From assembly GCA_022818135.1 (NCBI GenBank), contig JAFMSR010000002.1, forward strand, positions 25,898,268-25,962,267: a stretch of DNA of 64,000 nucleotides. Reading direction: 5' to 3'. Position numbers and translations under genes: made by a program. The notes under the pieces are model-generated. The model was not told the origin of the DNA. It ran no database searches and worked only from the letters and a program-made list of their open reading frames with translations. Source of the stretch: Saxidomus purpurata. Taxonomy: Eukaryota; Mollusca; Bivalvia; Venerida; Veneridae. Positions 58,901 through 60,626 of this stretch are shown here, in pieces; position 1 is the first letter of the stretch, and each line of letters opens with the position of its first letter.

Positions 58901-59731
58901 GATACAGTGCCTTATATATGCAGTATGCAAAAACGAAAACAACAGAAACATTAGGCAAACGTATTTTTCTGGGAATTCCATTATAATTTGCAAAATTGCT
59001 CAGTACATTATCCATAAACTTGTACTCATTATCATTTTCATGAAAACGTTTTCCTGTTCGGTTTAGCAACAATGTGTAATAATTGTTCTTATTTTATTTT
59101 GGAATTGGTCTCATAGAATCAGAAGGCAAAATTAATATCATAGTAGATTAAAAATCACATAGAAGACAATGTACTGTAAATTCTTATAACTGTCAAATTC
59201 GTCGTGATTTTAGGTATATGTTGTTCCCACGAAAAATCAGCCGATTCTGTTGGTAAAGATGACCATGGCTGAGTTTAAGAAAAGAGAAGACTTCTTTCGT
59301 AGGTAGGTCTATACAGTAATAATAACAATTATTGGAAACAATATATAGTATAAGTGTAAATTACAAATTAGTATACATGTAAGTGAAAAAATCAAATGAT
59401 TTAACTATTTCAATGTATTTAAGTGGACAGCATCATGTACACATCGCATACTTATAACATATTATTGATAATATTGGCCATGATACTTTAATACAACCCC
59501 TCTGTGCAGATGTGCAGGTTATTCTTTATAGTTTGCATAATTAATGACAGCCGATAACATTTTTTATCTAGCACCTCAACATCGTTATAACATTCAATGT
59601 TCAATAGTTATTTACATTTTACTTTTTTGCAGAAACATGAGCGAGATTCTTGGAGTTAAGATACAGTTCGAGAAGATACAACCGCATCAAATAACTGAAT
59701 CAAATGGCGGGACACATATTGACCTTTCTGA
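4705..59731 (+). CDS. Giant cadherin gene, internal part (36 exons, 23 EC repeats)
   Basis: The 36 exons listed separately join to one open frame of 2412 whole codons. They encode a calcium-dependent adhesion receptor ectodomain made of 23 cadherin repeats (first partial). Visible hallmarks are AxDxD, LDRE/IDRE and DxNDNxPxF motifs, for example DVNDNRPE in exon 22. The last two exons leave the cadherin fold and resemble the membrane-adjacent domain of CDH23/PCDH15-like cadherins. A long EC array without EGF or laminin-G modules so far fits a CDH23/Dachsous/Fat-like receptor; orthology cannot be settled here. The start codon, signal peptide, first repeats, transmembrane helix and cytoplasmic tail lie outside the window. 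The protein probably sits at the cell surface and makes homophilic or heterophilic contacts (family knowledge). N-glycosylation sequons are very dense. Many linkers lack calcium ligands. Introns recur at equivalent places in successive repeats. Confidence 0.93.
5235..5480 (-). repeat. Possible LINE 3' region
   Basis: AT-rich sequence with TTTATT motifs (AATAAA on the minus strand), lying downstream of the reverse-transcriptase relic on the minus strand. It may be the 3' part of the same element. This is position-based inference only. Confidence 0.3.
5911..6914 (-). pseudogene. Non-LTR retrotransposon (LINE) reverse transcriptase relic
   Basis: On the minus strand, 6914-6552 reads a decayed reverse-transcriptase block with STMSKIYELILSDQL and YHPYLSGFR, matching the usual LINE motif SKIxERxLxxQLxxFF. 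Frame 6382-6167 continues with GSILGTRIFNIFLKSIFYFV and a catalytic box altered to CADN (normally FADD/YADD), then SFHHIDL. A possible third piece lies at 6114-5911. Frameshifts separate the pieces, so the copy is dead. It lies in intron 1 in the opposite orientation to the gene. Confidence 0.75.
6915..8956. other. Intron 1, no gene; small inverted repeat near 8575
   Basis: AT-rich intron sequence. At 8579-8612 the stem GCGTGATA...TATCACGC forms a short hairpin. An 80-codon open frame at 8710-8952 matches no family I know and abuts the large hairpin at 8957, so it is not called as a gene. Confidence 0.45.
8957..9093. repeat. Long inverted repeat (about 60-bp arms), MITE-like
   Basis: The arm starting GAAATAGATTTTATTTTTGA at 8957 pairs with the arm ending TCAAAAGTGAAATCTATTTC at 9093. 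Inner parts also pair (ATATCACTGTG with CACAGTGATAT, GTAAATG with CATTTAC), leaving a loop of about 17 bases. The arms differ at several bases, so this is an old foldback element rather than an assembly error. Located in intron 1. Confidence 0.75.
9094..9571. other. End of intron 1, nothing recognised
   Basis: AT-rich sequence up to the acceptor of exon 2; no feature seen. Confidence 0.5.
9572..9790 (+). CDS. Cadherin exon 2 (EC2 core)
   Basis: Phase 0 to 0, 73 codons; acceptor ATATGAAG, donor ACAG|GTATGA. It opens with the ASDDD calcium motif and runs through strands B to F of EC2, with the pattern DFQINTTSGAI typical of the mid-repeat strand and turn. Confidence 0.88.
10004..10092 (+). CDS. 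Cadherin exon 3 (EC2/EC3 linker)
   Basis: Phase 0 to 2; acceptor CATTCCAG, donor TACG|GTAATC. It encodes the linker DINNNKPNF (Asn replaces the last Asp of DxNDN) and strand A of EC3, including a lone Cys in SECTKPG. The next exon is 13 kb away because of the nested transposons, yet the phase matches. Confidence 0.82.
10093..10800. other. Start of intron 3, nothing recognised
   Basis: AT-rich sequence without a recognisable element. Confidence 0.5.
10807..10880 (+). repeat. Possible tRNA-derived SINE relic
   Basis: TGGTCAAGTGG fits the pol III A box (TRGYNNARNGG) and TATTCGAATGT is a weak B box about 50 bases later. No intact tRNA fold or SINE tail is visible. Confidence 0.35.
10920..12162 (+). 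mobile_element. Pearl-like element, left part (split by Harbinger)
   Basis: It starts TAGCTCACC like the element at 1896, then has tandem units of about 160 bp containing GGTCAAAATTGACCC and GTCCCGGGAT around CTCTACCAAGATTGTT. A foreign 70-bp piece (12049-12119) is embedded near its end and is also found at 60021. The right part resumes at 21716, after the Harbinger element. Confidence 0.65.
12049..12119 (+). repeat. Repeat segment shared with 60021-60086
   Basis: TATCAAACAGGGAATGCCAC followed by a CAGCCTCCCCAAAACGAACC block and CACAGCACCCAGAAGT recurs almost exactly at 60021, preceded in both places by an A-rich run. It looks like the start of an unidentified interspersed repeat. Confidence 0.6.
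12465..12597 (+). CDS. Harbinger Myb/SANT-like protein, first exon
   Basis: The ATG at 12465 opens 44 codons before a strong donor (ACAAATA|GTAAGT). After a short basic start it reads RRSPNFSLNDCLLLCELMGE, the opening helix pattern of the Myb/SANT-like DNA-binding domain (xxNFSxxExxLLxxL) found in the second protein of Harbinger transposons. In the family this protein binds the element ends and aids nuclear import of the transposase. The middle exons, including the rest of the DNA-binding domain, were not found. The exon lies about 300 bases from the transposon end, as usual. Confidence 0.65.
12598..14398. other. Harbinger interior, nothing firmly recognised
   Basis: AT-rich. The phrases TTTCAGTGACCC (about 12885, 13092) and GGTCACTGAAACAG (13816) are near-copies in opposite orientation and may mark an old inserted element. 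A C/T-rich run occurs at 14217-14235. Confidence 0.4.
14399..14575 (+). pseudogene. hAT transposase C-terminal fragment
   Basis: The frame reads PASSASIERIFSNFGLIQNN and then LRNKLGIQKCAKLVF before a stop at about 14573. This is the hAT dimerisation domain, whose signature is xxSxxSERxFSxxGxI...RxxL...LVF. Only the last 55 or so codons are seen, with no inverted repeats noticed. It lies between the two Myb-like exons of the Harbinger element, so it is a nested relic. Confidence 0.75.
14880..15260 (+). repeat. Pearl-like relic (ACAAGAGCTGTCCC type)
   Basis: The sequence starts CAAACAAGAGCTGTCCC and continues with AAGTGACCCCCAGGGCG and a TTTCAGAGAAGACTTAAAG phrase like those in the minisatellite cores near 11500. 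The family is inferred. Open frames of 93-95 codons on both strands here are repeat shadows. Confidence 0.4.
15387..15955 (+). mobile_element. Pearl-like element (ACCCCCGC type), copy 1
   Basis: It starts TATACCCCCGCACAAC with hairpin ACAAC-aaa-GTTGT. A CCGT/CCGG/CTGT microsatellite follows (15437-15503), then three near-identical tandem units of about 147 bp with TTGACCCACAGTCTTCATAT and AGGTCAAAGGTCAAGGTCA. The unit ends TTGACTTCAAAAAGCT. The terminal GCGGGGGTA is missing in this copy; an older relic follows directly. Confidence 0.75.
16018..16313 (+). repeat. Diverged relic of the ACCCCCGC-type element
   Basis: CCCCCTCACAACAAAGTTGT and one diverged core unit (CACTGTCTTCATATTTGG, TTGGTCAAAGGTCATGGT). 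It is clearly older than its two neighbours. Confidence 0.65.
16314..16890 (+). mobile_element. Pearl-like element (ACCCCCGC type), copy 2
   Basis: It has the same start, hairpin and microsatellite as copy 1, then three units of about 147 bp almost identical to each other. It ends GCGGTATGCGGGGGTATTCA and then CAGTTCTAG. TACCCCCGC at the start and GCGGGGGTA at the end are inverted copies. It inserted just before the last Myb-like exon. Confidence 0.78.
16895..17018 (+). CDS. Harbinger Myb/SANT-like protein, probable last exon
   Basis: After acceptor GTTTCAG (or the AG 6 bases upstream) an open frame runs to TAA at 17016-17018. It has a Cys-rich stretch (CCQCQC) and then the charged, leucine-rich helix RRIELLKEEKIKLQIRLLKK, typical of the C-terminal coiled coil of Myb/SANT-like Harbinger proteins. 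A pearl-like element ends just upstream. Linkage to the first exon at 12465 is inferred from element structure, not proven by phase. Confidence 0.55.
17019..17433. other. Intergenic gap between convergent Harbinger genes
   Basis: AT-rich. ATAAAATG just after the + strand stop and AATAAA-like words on both strands may serve as polyadenylation signals; nothing else was seen. Confidence 0.4.
17434..18888 (-). pseudogene. HARBI1-type Harbinger transposase, three exons, two nonsense codons
   Basis: Read on the minus strand: exon a from 18888 (ATG just after acceptor TTCCTTCAG) to 18230, exon b 17982-17875, exon c 17602-17434. Junctions have GT/AG and the phases agree. Exon a gives the helix-turn-helix region (VGQSTVSKVI), then GVIDGTHV (first catalytic Asp) and WPGSSHDSRIL (second Asp), then LGDSGY. 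Exon b has KVERGIGQLKRRF with the catalytic Glu. Exon c starts with the family signature ITCAILHNKC. The DDE triad is therefore intact. In-frame TAA at 18552-18550 and TGA at 18483-18481 (before IQAP, an expected Arg CGA site, so a CpG decay) break the protein. It would cut and rejoin DNA at the element ends. An upstream 5' exon is suggested by the acceptor. Confidence 0.85.
18889..21509. other. Right interior of the Harbinger element
   Basis: AT-rich; a short (TCA)n run at 20838-20856. A 108-codon minus-strand frame at 21198-20872 has no recognised domain. It may contain the 5' untranslated exon of the transposase, but no clear signal was found. Confidence 0.4.
21510..21700. promoter_or_regulatory. 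Right subterminal CTTAAG cluster of Harbinger
   Basis: CTTAAG or TTAAG words occur repeatedly (GTCTTAAGG, AACTTAAGG, TACTTAAGAA, TCTTAAGAT, AACTTAAGAC), mirrored by a similar cluster at 12190-12330. Repeated subterminal words are commonly the binding sites of the transposase or Myb-like protein; that role is inferred. Confidence 0.5.
21716..22150 (+). mobile_element. Pearl-like element, right part (after Harbinger)
   Basis: It continues the element interrupted at 12162. Units of about 125 bp contain TTTGACCTTGGCTGAAATTG and AAGCTACATxAATGACATTTAAAC, and the end is ACTCAGATGAGCGATATAGG then TCCTCTT, matching the AGCTCACC-type 3' end. The CTG target site lies in one of its repeat units. Confidence 0.65.
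22496..22683 (-). mobile_element. tRNA-derived SINE, full length
   Basis: On the minus strand the head begins GGGGAGCGGTGGTGTAGAAG, a perfect pol III A box TGGTGTAGAAG. The B box GGTTCGAGCCC follows about 45 bases later. The body has CGACCGTACCTCCTCAT and an inner hairpin. The tail ends AGCTAAAATAAATTAGTATA. It is too diverged in fold to be a tRNA gene. It lies in intron 3. Confidence 0.85.
23269..23437 (+). CDS. Cadherin exon 4 (EC3)
   Basis: Phase 2 to 0; acceptor TTATACAG, donor CATG|GTAGAC. It encodes VSASDADTS, the FYIDSKSGQIYLSK middle of the repeat, then DFDPPKNQRRFSFM. Two SINEs of the same orientation flank it within about 1 kb. Confidence 0.85.
23536..23676 (-). mobile_element. tRNA-derived SINE, 5'-truncated
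   Basis: Same family and orientation as the SINE at 22496. The tail (TAAAAATAAATTAGTATA on the minus strand), body and B box GGGTTCGAGCCC are present, but the head with the A box is missing. It lies in intron 4, 99 bases after exon 4. Confidence 0.82.
23853..23967 (+). CDS. Cadherin exon 5 (EC3 end)
   Basis: Phase 0 to 1; acceptor TTTACTTAG, donor AAAG|GTAAGA. It encodes AYATDD and the linker GCNDNFPVF, where Gly-Cys stands in place of Asp-x. Confidence 0.85.
24771..24901 (+). CDS. Cadherin exon 6 (EC4 start)
   Basis: Phase 1 to 0; acceptor TTATTCAG, donor ACAG|GTATTT. It encodes strands A and B of EC4 with two Cys 13 residues apart (YTC ... IFNC) and the calcium motif ATDVDG. Confidence 0.85.
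25818..25936 (+). CDS. Cadherin exon 7 (EC4 middle)
   Basis: Phase 0 to 2; acceptor AATTACAG, donor AAAG|GTATAC. It encodes NFSVTPKSCTISVDSPFDFD (no DRE) and NVSASDGIHK. Confidence 0.83.
26663..26841 (+). CDS. Cadherin exon 8 (EC4/EC5)
   Basis: Phase 2 to 1; acceptor CTTCCAG, donor ACAG|GTATAT. It encodes the linker DENDIRPVF, strand A (PYTFSVFED) and NVTDADS of EC5. Confidence 0.87.
27280..27542 (+). CDS. Cadherin exon 9 (EC5 end, EC6 start)
   Basis: Phase 1 to 0. The acceptor is the second of two nearby AGs (TATTCAG|TA), chosen because only this one keeps the frame. Donor TAGG|GTAAGC. It encodes KFDYETKQ, the canonical linker DKNDNVPVF and a Cys pair 16 residues apart at the start of EC6. 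Confidence 0.87.
27955..28132 (+). CDS. Cadherin exon 10 (EC6 core)
   Basis: Phase 0 to 1; acceptor TTTCAAAG, strong donor GACA|GTAAGT. It encodes VLAHDNDKS, LTINNTSGEITT and the IKAAD strand. Confidence 0.87.
28724..28860 (+). CDS. Cadherin exon 11 (EC6/EC7 linker)
   Basis: Phase 1 to 0; acceptor GTTTCTAG, donor ACAG|GTAACC. It encodes NGNPPLARYTN, a linker without calcium ligands (RRSNINRPEF) and strand A of EC7. Confidence 0.86.
29520..30782 (+). CDS. Cadherin exon 12, long fused exon (EC7-EC11)
   Basis: Phase 0 to 0, 421 codons, five to ten times longer than most of its neighbours. Acceptor ATTACAG, donor AAAT|GTAAGT. It covers most of EC7 (ends DENDNDPYF), all of EC8 (ends KETNQPF), EC9 (ends DVNEPPK), EC10 (ends VPNVNYVSF) and the first half of EC11. 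The introns present in other repeats are missing here. Sequons are dense: about 20 N-x-S/T in this exon. Confidence 0.93.
32521..32628 (+). CDS. Cadherin exon 13 (EC11)
   Basis: Phase 0 to 0, 36 codons; acceptor TTATCTAG, donor AAAA|GTATGC. It encodes GSLILTKALDREV, the mid-repeat strand and LDRE motif. Confidence 0.86.
32629..33111. other. Intron 13, nothing recognised
   Basis: AT-rich intron with no recognisable element. Confidence 0.5.
33112..33283 (+). CDS. Cadherin exon 14 (EC11/EC12)
   Basis: Phase 0 to 1; acceptor GTTAACAG, donor AATG|GTAAGA. It encodes the linker DINDCPPEF, strand A of EC12 and VVDRDMDKGN. Confidence 0.87.
33741..33955. repeat. 33-bp minisatellite
   Basis: About seven tandem units of the form ATACAATTATAGACTGATGT + TGAGGTCAATAT, in which two versions (ending GGTCAATAT and GGTAATTAT) alternate. 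The alternation points to a dimeric 66-bp unit. Located in intron 14. Confidence 0.85.
34225..34722 (-). mobile_element. Pearl-like element, reverse orientation
   Basis: About two and a half tandem units of about 170 bp with AAAATCCCTCCATGCATGA, AAGTGTGACCTTGACCTTAG and TTGCGCATGACACTCCGTC, then a CGGACGGACGCACGCACGG microsatellite, and an end AGCAAGCGGGCTCGAC. The microsatellite lies after the core on the + strand, so the element points left. Intron 14. Confidence 0.65.
34848..34960 (+). CDS. Cadherin exon 15 (EC12)
   Basis: Phase 1 to 0; acceptor TTTTTAG, donor AAAG|GTATGA. It encodes NFSIDNKGNLMI and NISVTDGKFTRK; the LDRE motif is absent. Confidence 0.85.
34961..36742. other. Intron 15 left part, nothing recognised
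   Basis: AT-rich; small open frames here have no domain or splice support. Confidence 0.5.
36743..36950 (+). mobile_element. tRNA-derived SINE, second head type
   Basis: The head GCCGCCTTGGTGCAGTGGTA has A box TGGTGCAGTGG. CCTCCGAATCGGAGG forms the anticodon-like hairpin, and the B box is degenerate (GGATTTGGTCC). The 3' domain GGAGTGAGTCTCAAG...TTCGCAATTGAGAG and the tail TAAATAAATTAGTATAATG match the 3' domain of the SINEs at 22496 and 23536 although the heads differ. It lies in intron 15, 70 bases before exon 16. Confidence 0.82.
37023..37232 (+). CDS. Cadherin exon 16 (EC12/EC13)
   Basis: Phase 0 to 0, 70 codons; acceptor GTTTTCAG, donor CCTG|GTAACT. It encodes the linker DTNNHSPEF, strand A of EC13 and SARDQDNGRNG. 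Confidence 0.88.
37871..37978 (+). CDS. Cadherin exon 17 (EC13)
   Basis: Phase 0 to 0, 36 codons; acceptor TTTTCAG, donor ACAG|GTACGA. It encodes ITDKPIDRETQGNYSL and AATDHGENPRQ. Confidence 0.88.
38305..38424 (+). CDS. Cadherin exon 18 (EC13/EC14)
   Basis: Phase 0 to 0, 40 codons; acceptor TTTTTCAG, donor AAAT|GTAAGT. It encodes the canonical linker DVNDNYPIF and strand A of EC14. Confidence 0.87.
38858..39025 (+). CDS. Cadherin exon 19 (EC14)
   Basis: Phase 0 to 0, 56 codons; acceptor TATTTCAG, donor AGAA|GTACGT. It encodes TVTDLDSGANGEAG, a Cys pair (PFC ... YVC) and GNIDREEKG. Confidence 0.88.
40215..40467 (+). CDS. Cadherin exon 20 (EC14/EC15)
   Basis: Phase 0 to 1; acceptor TTTATTAG, donor ACAG|GTATGT. 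It encodes IKATDSKGDND, the linker DVNDEPPKF and the first half of EC15 with IATDRDEGG and FYLNPFTG. Confidence 0.89.
40985..41275 (+). CDS. Cadherin exon 21 (EC15/EC16)
   Basis: Phase 1 to 1; acceptor TTTTCTAG, strong donor AGTG|GTAAGT. It encodes GNIDRETTSEYSL, ISASDG, the linker DMNDNPPEF and EC16 strands A-C. Confidence 0.89.
41436..42338 (+). mobile_element. Pearl-like element (GCCCCCCAC type), copy 1
   Basis: It starts ATGCCCCCCACAAAGTGGGG (hairpin CCCCAC-aaa-GTGGGG). A CCGTCCGTCAGT microsatellite follows, then five tandem units of about 156-172 bp with TTGTGAACGCAACTCCTCTT, TTCCAGGGATGAACAACC and ATTATGGCCCTTTGTTGA. The minus strand shows a 117-codon open frame, which is repeat only. 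Confidence 0.8.
42339..43335 (+). mobile_element. Pearl-like element (GCCCCCCAC type), copy 2
   Basis: A near-perfect copy of 41436-42338, including its private variants. It has 8 extra microsatellite bases (GTCAGTCC) and a further short partial unit pair (43250-43335). The 117-codon frames in the two copies translate identically, so the duplication is very recent or an assembly effect. Confidence 0.82.
43336..44518. other. Intron 21 right part, nothing recognised
   Basis: AT-rich; no element recognised. Confidence 0.5.
44519..45115 (+). CDS. Cadherin exon 22 (EC16-EC18)
   Basis: Phase 1 to 1, 198 whole codons; acceptor TTTGCCAG, donor ACAG|GTAATA. It encodes KPLDREAGDYY, the linker DVNDNRPE, all of EC17 (three Cys close together at its start; linker PLNDEDVPVF) and strand A of EC18. 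EC17 has a longer F-G region than the others. Confidence 0.92.
45505..45620 (+). CDS. Cadherin exon 23 (EC18)
   Basis: Phase 1 to 0; acceptor AATTGAAG, donor AACG|GTAAGT. It encodes GNCTATTNDTN (the AxDxD calcium motif is degenerate) and AFEIDQST. Confidence 0.84.
46002..46109 (+). CDS. Cadherin exon 24 (EC18)
   Basis: Phase 0 to 0, 36 codons; acceptor TCTGTCAG, donor TGCA|GTATGT. It encodes GVIRTTAPLDREKVDRY and VRDGRVPERT. Confidence 0.87.
46938..47051. repeat. Hairpin MITE-like element
   Basis: The inverted repeat TGAAATATCACGTTTATTTC...GAAATTATAACGTGAT surrounds an inner perfect hairpin, ATTTTTACTCGTGG-ctgcg-CCACTCGTAAAAAT. Intron 24. Confidence 0.7.
47108..48496 (+). mobile_element. 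Pearl-like element (ACGCCCG type), complete
   Basis: It starts ATACGCCCGAAGGGGACGTA, then has the microsatellite CCGTCTGTCCGTCCGTCTGT and four tandem units of about 155 bp (CCGCTCTGTAACTCTTGAAC, GATTTCGAAGAAACCTGACA, TCAAGGTCAAGGTCATACT). A 600-bp unique part with AATGGCCCTTGAGTTATGG follows, and the end is GACGGGCGTATTTTGTGACA...ACTCTTGTT. ACGCCCG at the start and CGGGCGT at the end are inverted copies. Intron 24. Confidence 0.78.
48497..49034. other. End of intron 24, nothing recognised
   Basis: A 90-codon hydrophobic frame at 48714-48986 has no supporting motif. Confidence 0.45.
49035..49227 (+). CDS. Cadherin exon 25 (EC18/EC19)
   Basis: Phase 0 to 1; acceptor TGTGATAG, donor AACG|GTAAAA. 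It encodes the canonical linker DINDNSPTF and EC19 strands A-C (YAYDKDEGVNAE). Confidence 0.88.
50413..50501 (+). CDS. Cadherin exon 26 (EC19)
   Basis: Phase 1 to 0; acceptor TTTAATAG, donor GACA|GTAAGT. It encodes FTVNGIFDYEQQTKYDIAVT, with FDYE in place of LDRE. Confidence 0.86.
50672..50809 (+). CDS. Cadherin exon 27 (EC19/EC20)
   Basis: Phase 0 to 0, 46 codons; acceptor ATTTCAG, donor CGAG|GTTTGT. It encodes AVDTGVTPLSG, the canonical linker DMNDNSPVF and strand A of EC20. Confidence 0.87.
52330..52432 (+). CDS. Cadherin exon 28 (EC20)
   Basis: Phase 0 to 1; acceptor CTTTTCAG, donor TTCA|GTAAGC. It encodes ATATDEDSGWNGQIVYKL, a well-kept strand B/C calcium motif. Confidence 0.86.
52433..52899. 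other. Start of intron 28, nothing recognised
   Basis: AT-rich; a 61-codon frame at 52549-52734 has no support. Confidence 0.45.
52900..53330 (+). repeat. Pearl-type core repeat relic
   Basis: Three diverged units of about 125 bp share CTCCAAAACACCTGGTCAGA, ATGATACTTCACAGAAGTGA and GGTCAAAGGTCACAGGGGCT. No microsatellite or ends remain. Intron 28. Confidence 0.6.
53836..54093 (+). CDS. Cadherin exon 29 (EC20/EC21)
   Basis: Phase 1 to 1; acceptor ATTTCAG, donor AAAG|GTACGC. It encodes KLDYETRKSYSL, VAQDMGSPPRS, the altered linker DVYDDKLLF and EC21, whose strand B lacks the AxDxD motif. Confidence 0.87.
54684..54820 (+). CDS. Cadherin exon 30 (EC21)
   Basis: Phase 1 to 0; acceptor GACTTCAG, donor TACG|GTAATA. 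It encodes DYFHIGNNSGELVLVK and IARDGHGQNASC; no DRE. Confidence 0.85.
55365..55530 (+). CDS. Cadherin exon 31 (EC21/EC22)
   Basis: Phase 0 to 1; acceptor CATTACAG, donor CAGG|GTATAT. It encodes a linker with no acidic residues (LHVLGHQVTF) and EC22 strands A-C, in which strand B also lacks AxDxD. Confidence 0.85.
56596..56733 (+). CDS. Cadherin exon 32 (EC22, RRKR site)
   Basis: Phase 1 to 1; acceptor AGTTTCAG, donor GCAA|GTAAAT. It encodes VFKVNRSTGIV, KALDREKHAQY and, near its 3' end (56712-56723), the basic run RRKR followed by Glu, a furin-type cleavage consensus in the strand F-G loop. Confidence 0.87.
57484..57620 (+). CDS. Cadherin exon 33 (EC22/EC23)
   Basis: Phase 1 to 0; acceptor TATTTTAG, donor TCAG|GTATTT. 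It encodes the canonical linker DVNDNPPHF and strand A of EC23. Confidence 0.87.
58083..58286 (+). CDS. Cadherin exon 34 (EC23)
   Basis: Phase 0 to 0, 68 codons; acceptor ATACATAG, donor CACG|GTAAGT. It encodes AEDPDISDDGQLRY, VVEETGDI and NASDGNVMNENA; no DRE. Confidence 0.87.
59214..59302 (+). CDS. Cadherin exon 35 (EC23 end, juxtamembrane domain start)
   Basis: Phase 0 to 2; acceptor GATTTTAG, donor GTAG|GTAGGT. The EC23 C-terminus has PTKNQPIL in place of DxNDN. It is followed by a charged stretch, FKKREDFFR, that does not fit a cadherin fold. Confidence 0.82.
59633..59731 (+). CDS. Cadherin exon 36 in window (juxtamembrane domain)
   Basis: Phase 2 to 2; acceptor TTTTGCAG, donor CTGA|GTAAGT. 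It encodes SEILGVKIQFEKIQP and ITESNGGTHIDLS. The spacing of ...FFRRNMSEILG...I..I.P resembles the ferredoxin-like membrane-adjacent domain of CDH23/PCDH15-type cadherins. The next exon, still needing one base to finish its codon, lies beyond the window. Confidence 0.8.
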
Positions 59732-59746
59732 GTAAGTATTGCATTC

Positions 59747-59992
59747 TGTATATAACTGTTGCTATACGGTTAGTGAGTTCTGCAACTTCGTGTGACGACT
59801 GGCCTGGGACTAGCCTGTGAAGGCACAACAAATGGCATTTAAAAAAATAAATGAGAAGCACCAAGACGGGTGAGCCTTGTTCAACGGTGTATTCAAGTGT
59901 GCGCAAGCGTGACAGTTTCAGTCAAATACAAAAAATGAGGCAAAGAATGACATGAAAGATAGACAAATGATACTTGCACAACCATATACGGA
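59747..59992 (-). repeat. Direct repeat flanking the gag block, left (candidate 3' LTR)
   Basis: From CTGTTGCTATACGGTTAGTG to GATACTTGCACAACCATATA it matches 63589-63836 over about 245 bases with small gaps. It begins 15 bases after the donor of cadherin exon 36 and is followed by an A-run. Confidence 0.65.
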
Positions 59993-60002
59993 TATTTACC
60001 GT

Positions 60003-60370
60003 GAAAAAAAAAAAAAAAAATATCAAACAGGGAAGCCACGTACCAAAAAGCAGCCTCCCAAAACGAACCCCACAGCACCCAGAAGTGCACACCACCACCA
60101 ACACACACACACACACACGCACACACACACACAATCATGTACACACACACATATACACTACCAACACACACTAGCATACAAAGCAAACACACGAGGACAA
60201 AACGAACAATTAAAGGAACACAGTGGGGCACCGCCTTGGAACGGTCAGTGGCAAAAACACCACTGGGGAGCTTAAACCGGTTTATGGTGCGCACCCAACC
60301 TCACTCTTACCCCCACCATGTTCCAAAGTCACAGGACAGTGTAAATAAAAGTAATCCCAAAAAAAAGTAA
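60003..60370 (+). repeat. Interspersed repeat with CA microsatellite
   Basis: An A-run, then a block shared with 12049-12119, a (CA)n run at about 60098-60150, then CACCGCCTTGGAACGGTCAG and ACCACTGGGGAGCTTAAACC. It interrupts or truncates the protease frame. Long frames on both strands here are microsatellite shadows. Confidence 0.55.
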
Positions 60371-60371
60371 G

Positions 60372-60626
60372 ACATGAATCATTAGCACCTGTAATTTCTA
60401 AACTAAAGTCTGACAGACTTTTCATATCCGGTCTAGGATTTAGTGAAAGAAAAGCACTCTCGGACAATGTGGTAACCATTGATCCAGTATCCACTAAACC
60501 TAACATATGAGTTCTATTTACAACAACTTCTGCTTCGTTTGCATGTCCAATAAGGGGTACTTGTCTAGGGCTACTTGGAACATCCTGACCTCCTATCTGC
60601 CCTGCGATGGAGGTCCGTTGGAGTTT
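60372..60626 (-). pseudogene. Retroelement protease fragment
   Basis: The minus-strand frame contains LGLVDTGSMVTTLSE, the active-site DTGS of a retropepsin-type aspartic protease preceded by hydrophobic residues. It overlaps the end of the gag frame by about 12 codons in the -1 frame, the usual arrangement for a gag-protease frameshift. It is cut off after about 50 residues of the domain, where an unrelated repeat begins. Reverse transcriptase, RNase H and integrase are absent. Confidence 0.7.

Larger units (their letters stand above)
53331..59632. other. Introns 28-35, nothing recognised
   Basis: The intron stretches between exons 29 and 36 are AT-rich. A (TATA)n-like run lies at about 58585-58615. 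No element was recognised. Confidence 0.45.

Noticed and set aside
4705..59731. Several separate cadherin genes instead of one
   Set aside because: All 36 exons are on one strand, the phases join without a single mismatch, and no start, stop, signal peptide or membrane segment intervenes.
59893..60294. Overlapping Cys/Val-rich and Thr/His-rich frames on both strands
   Set aside because: They are shadows of the CA microsatellite.
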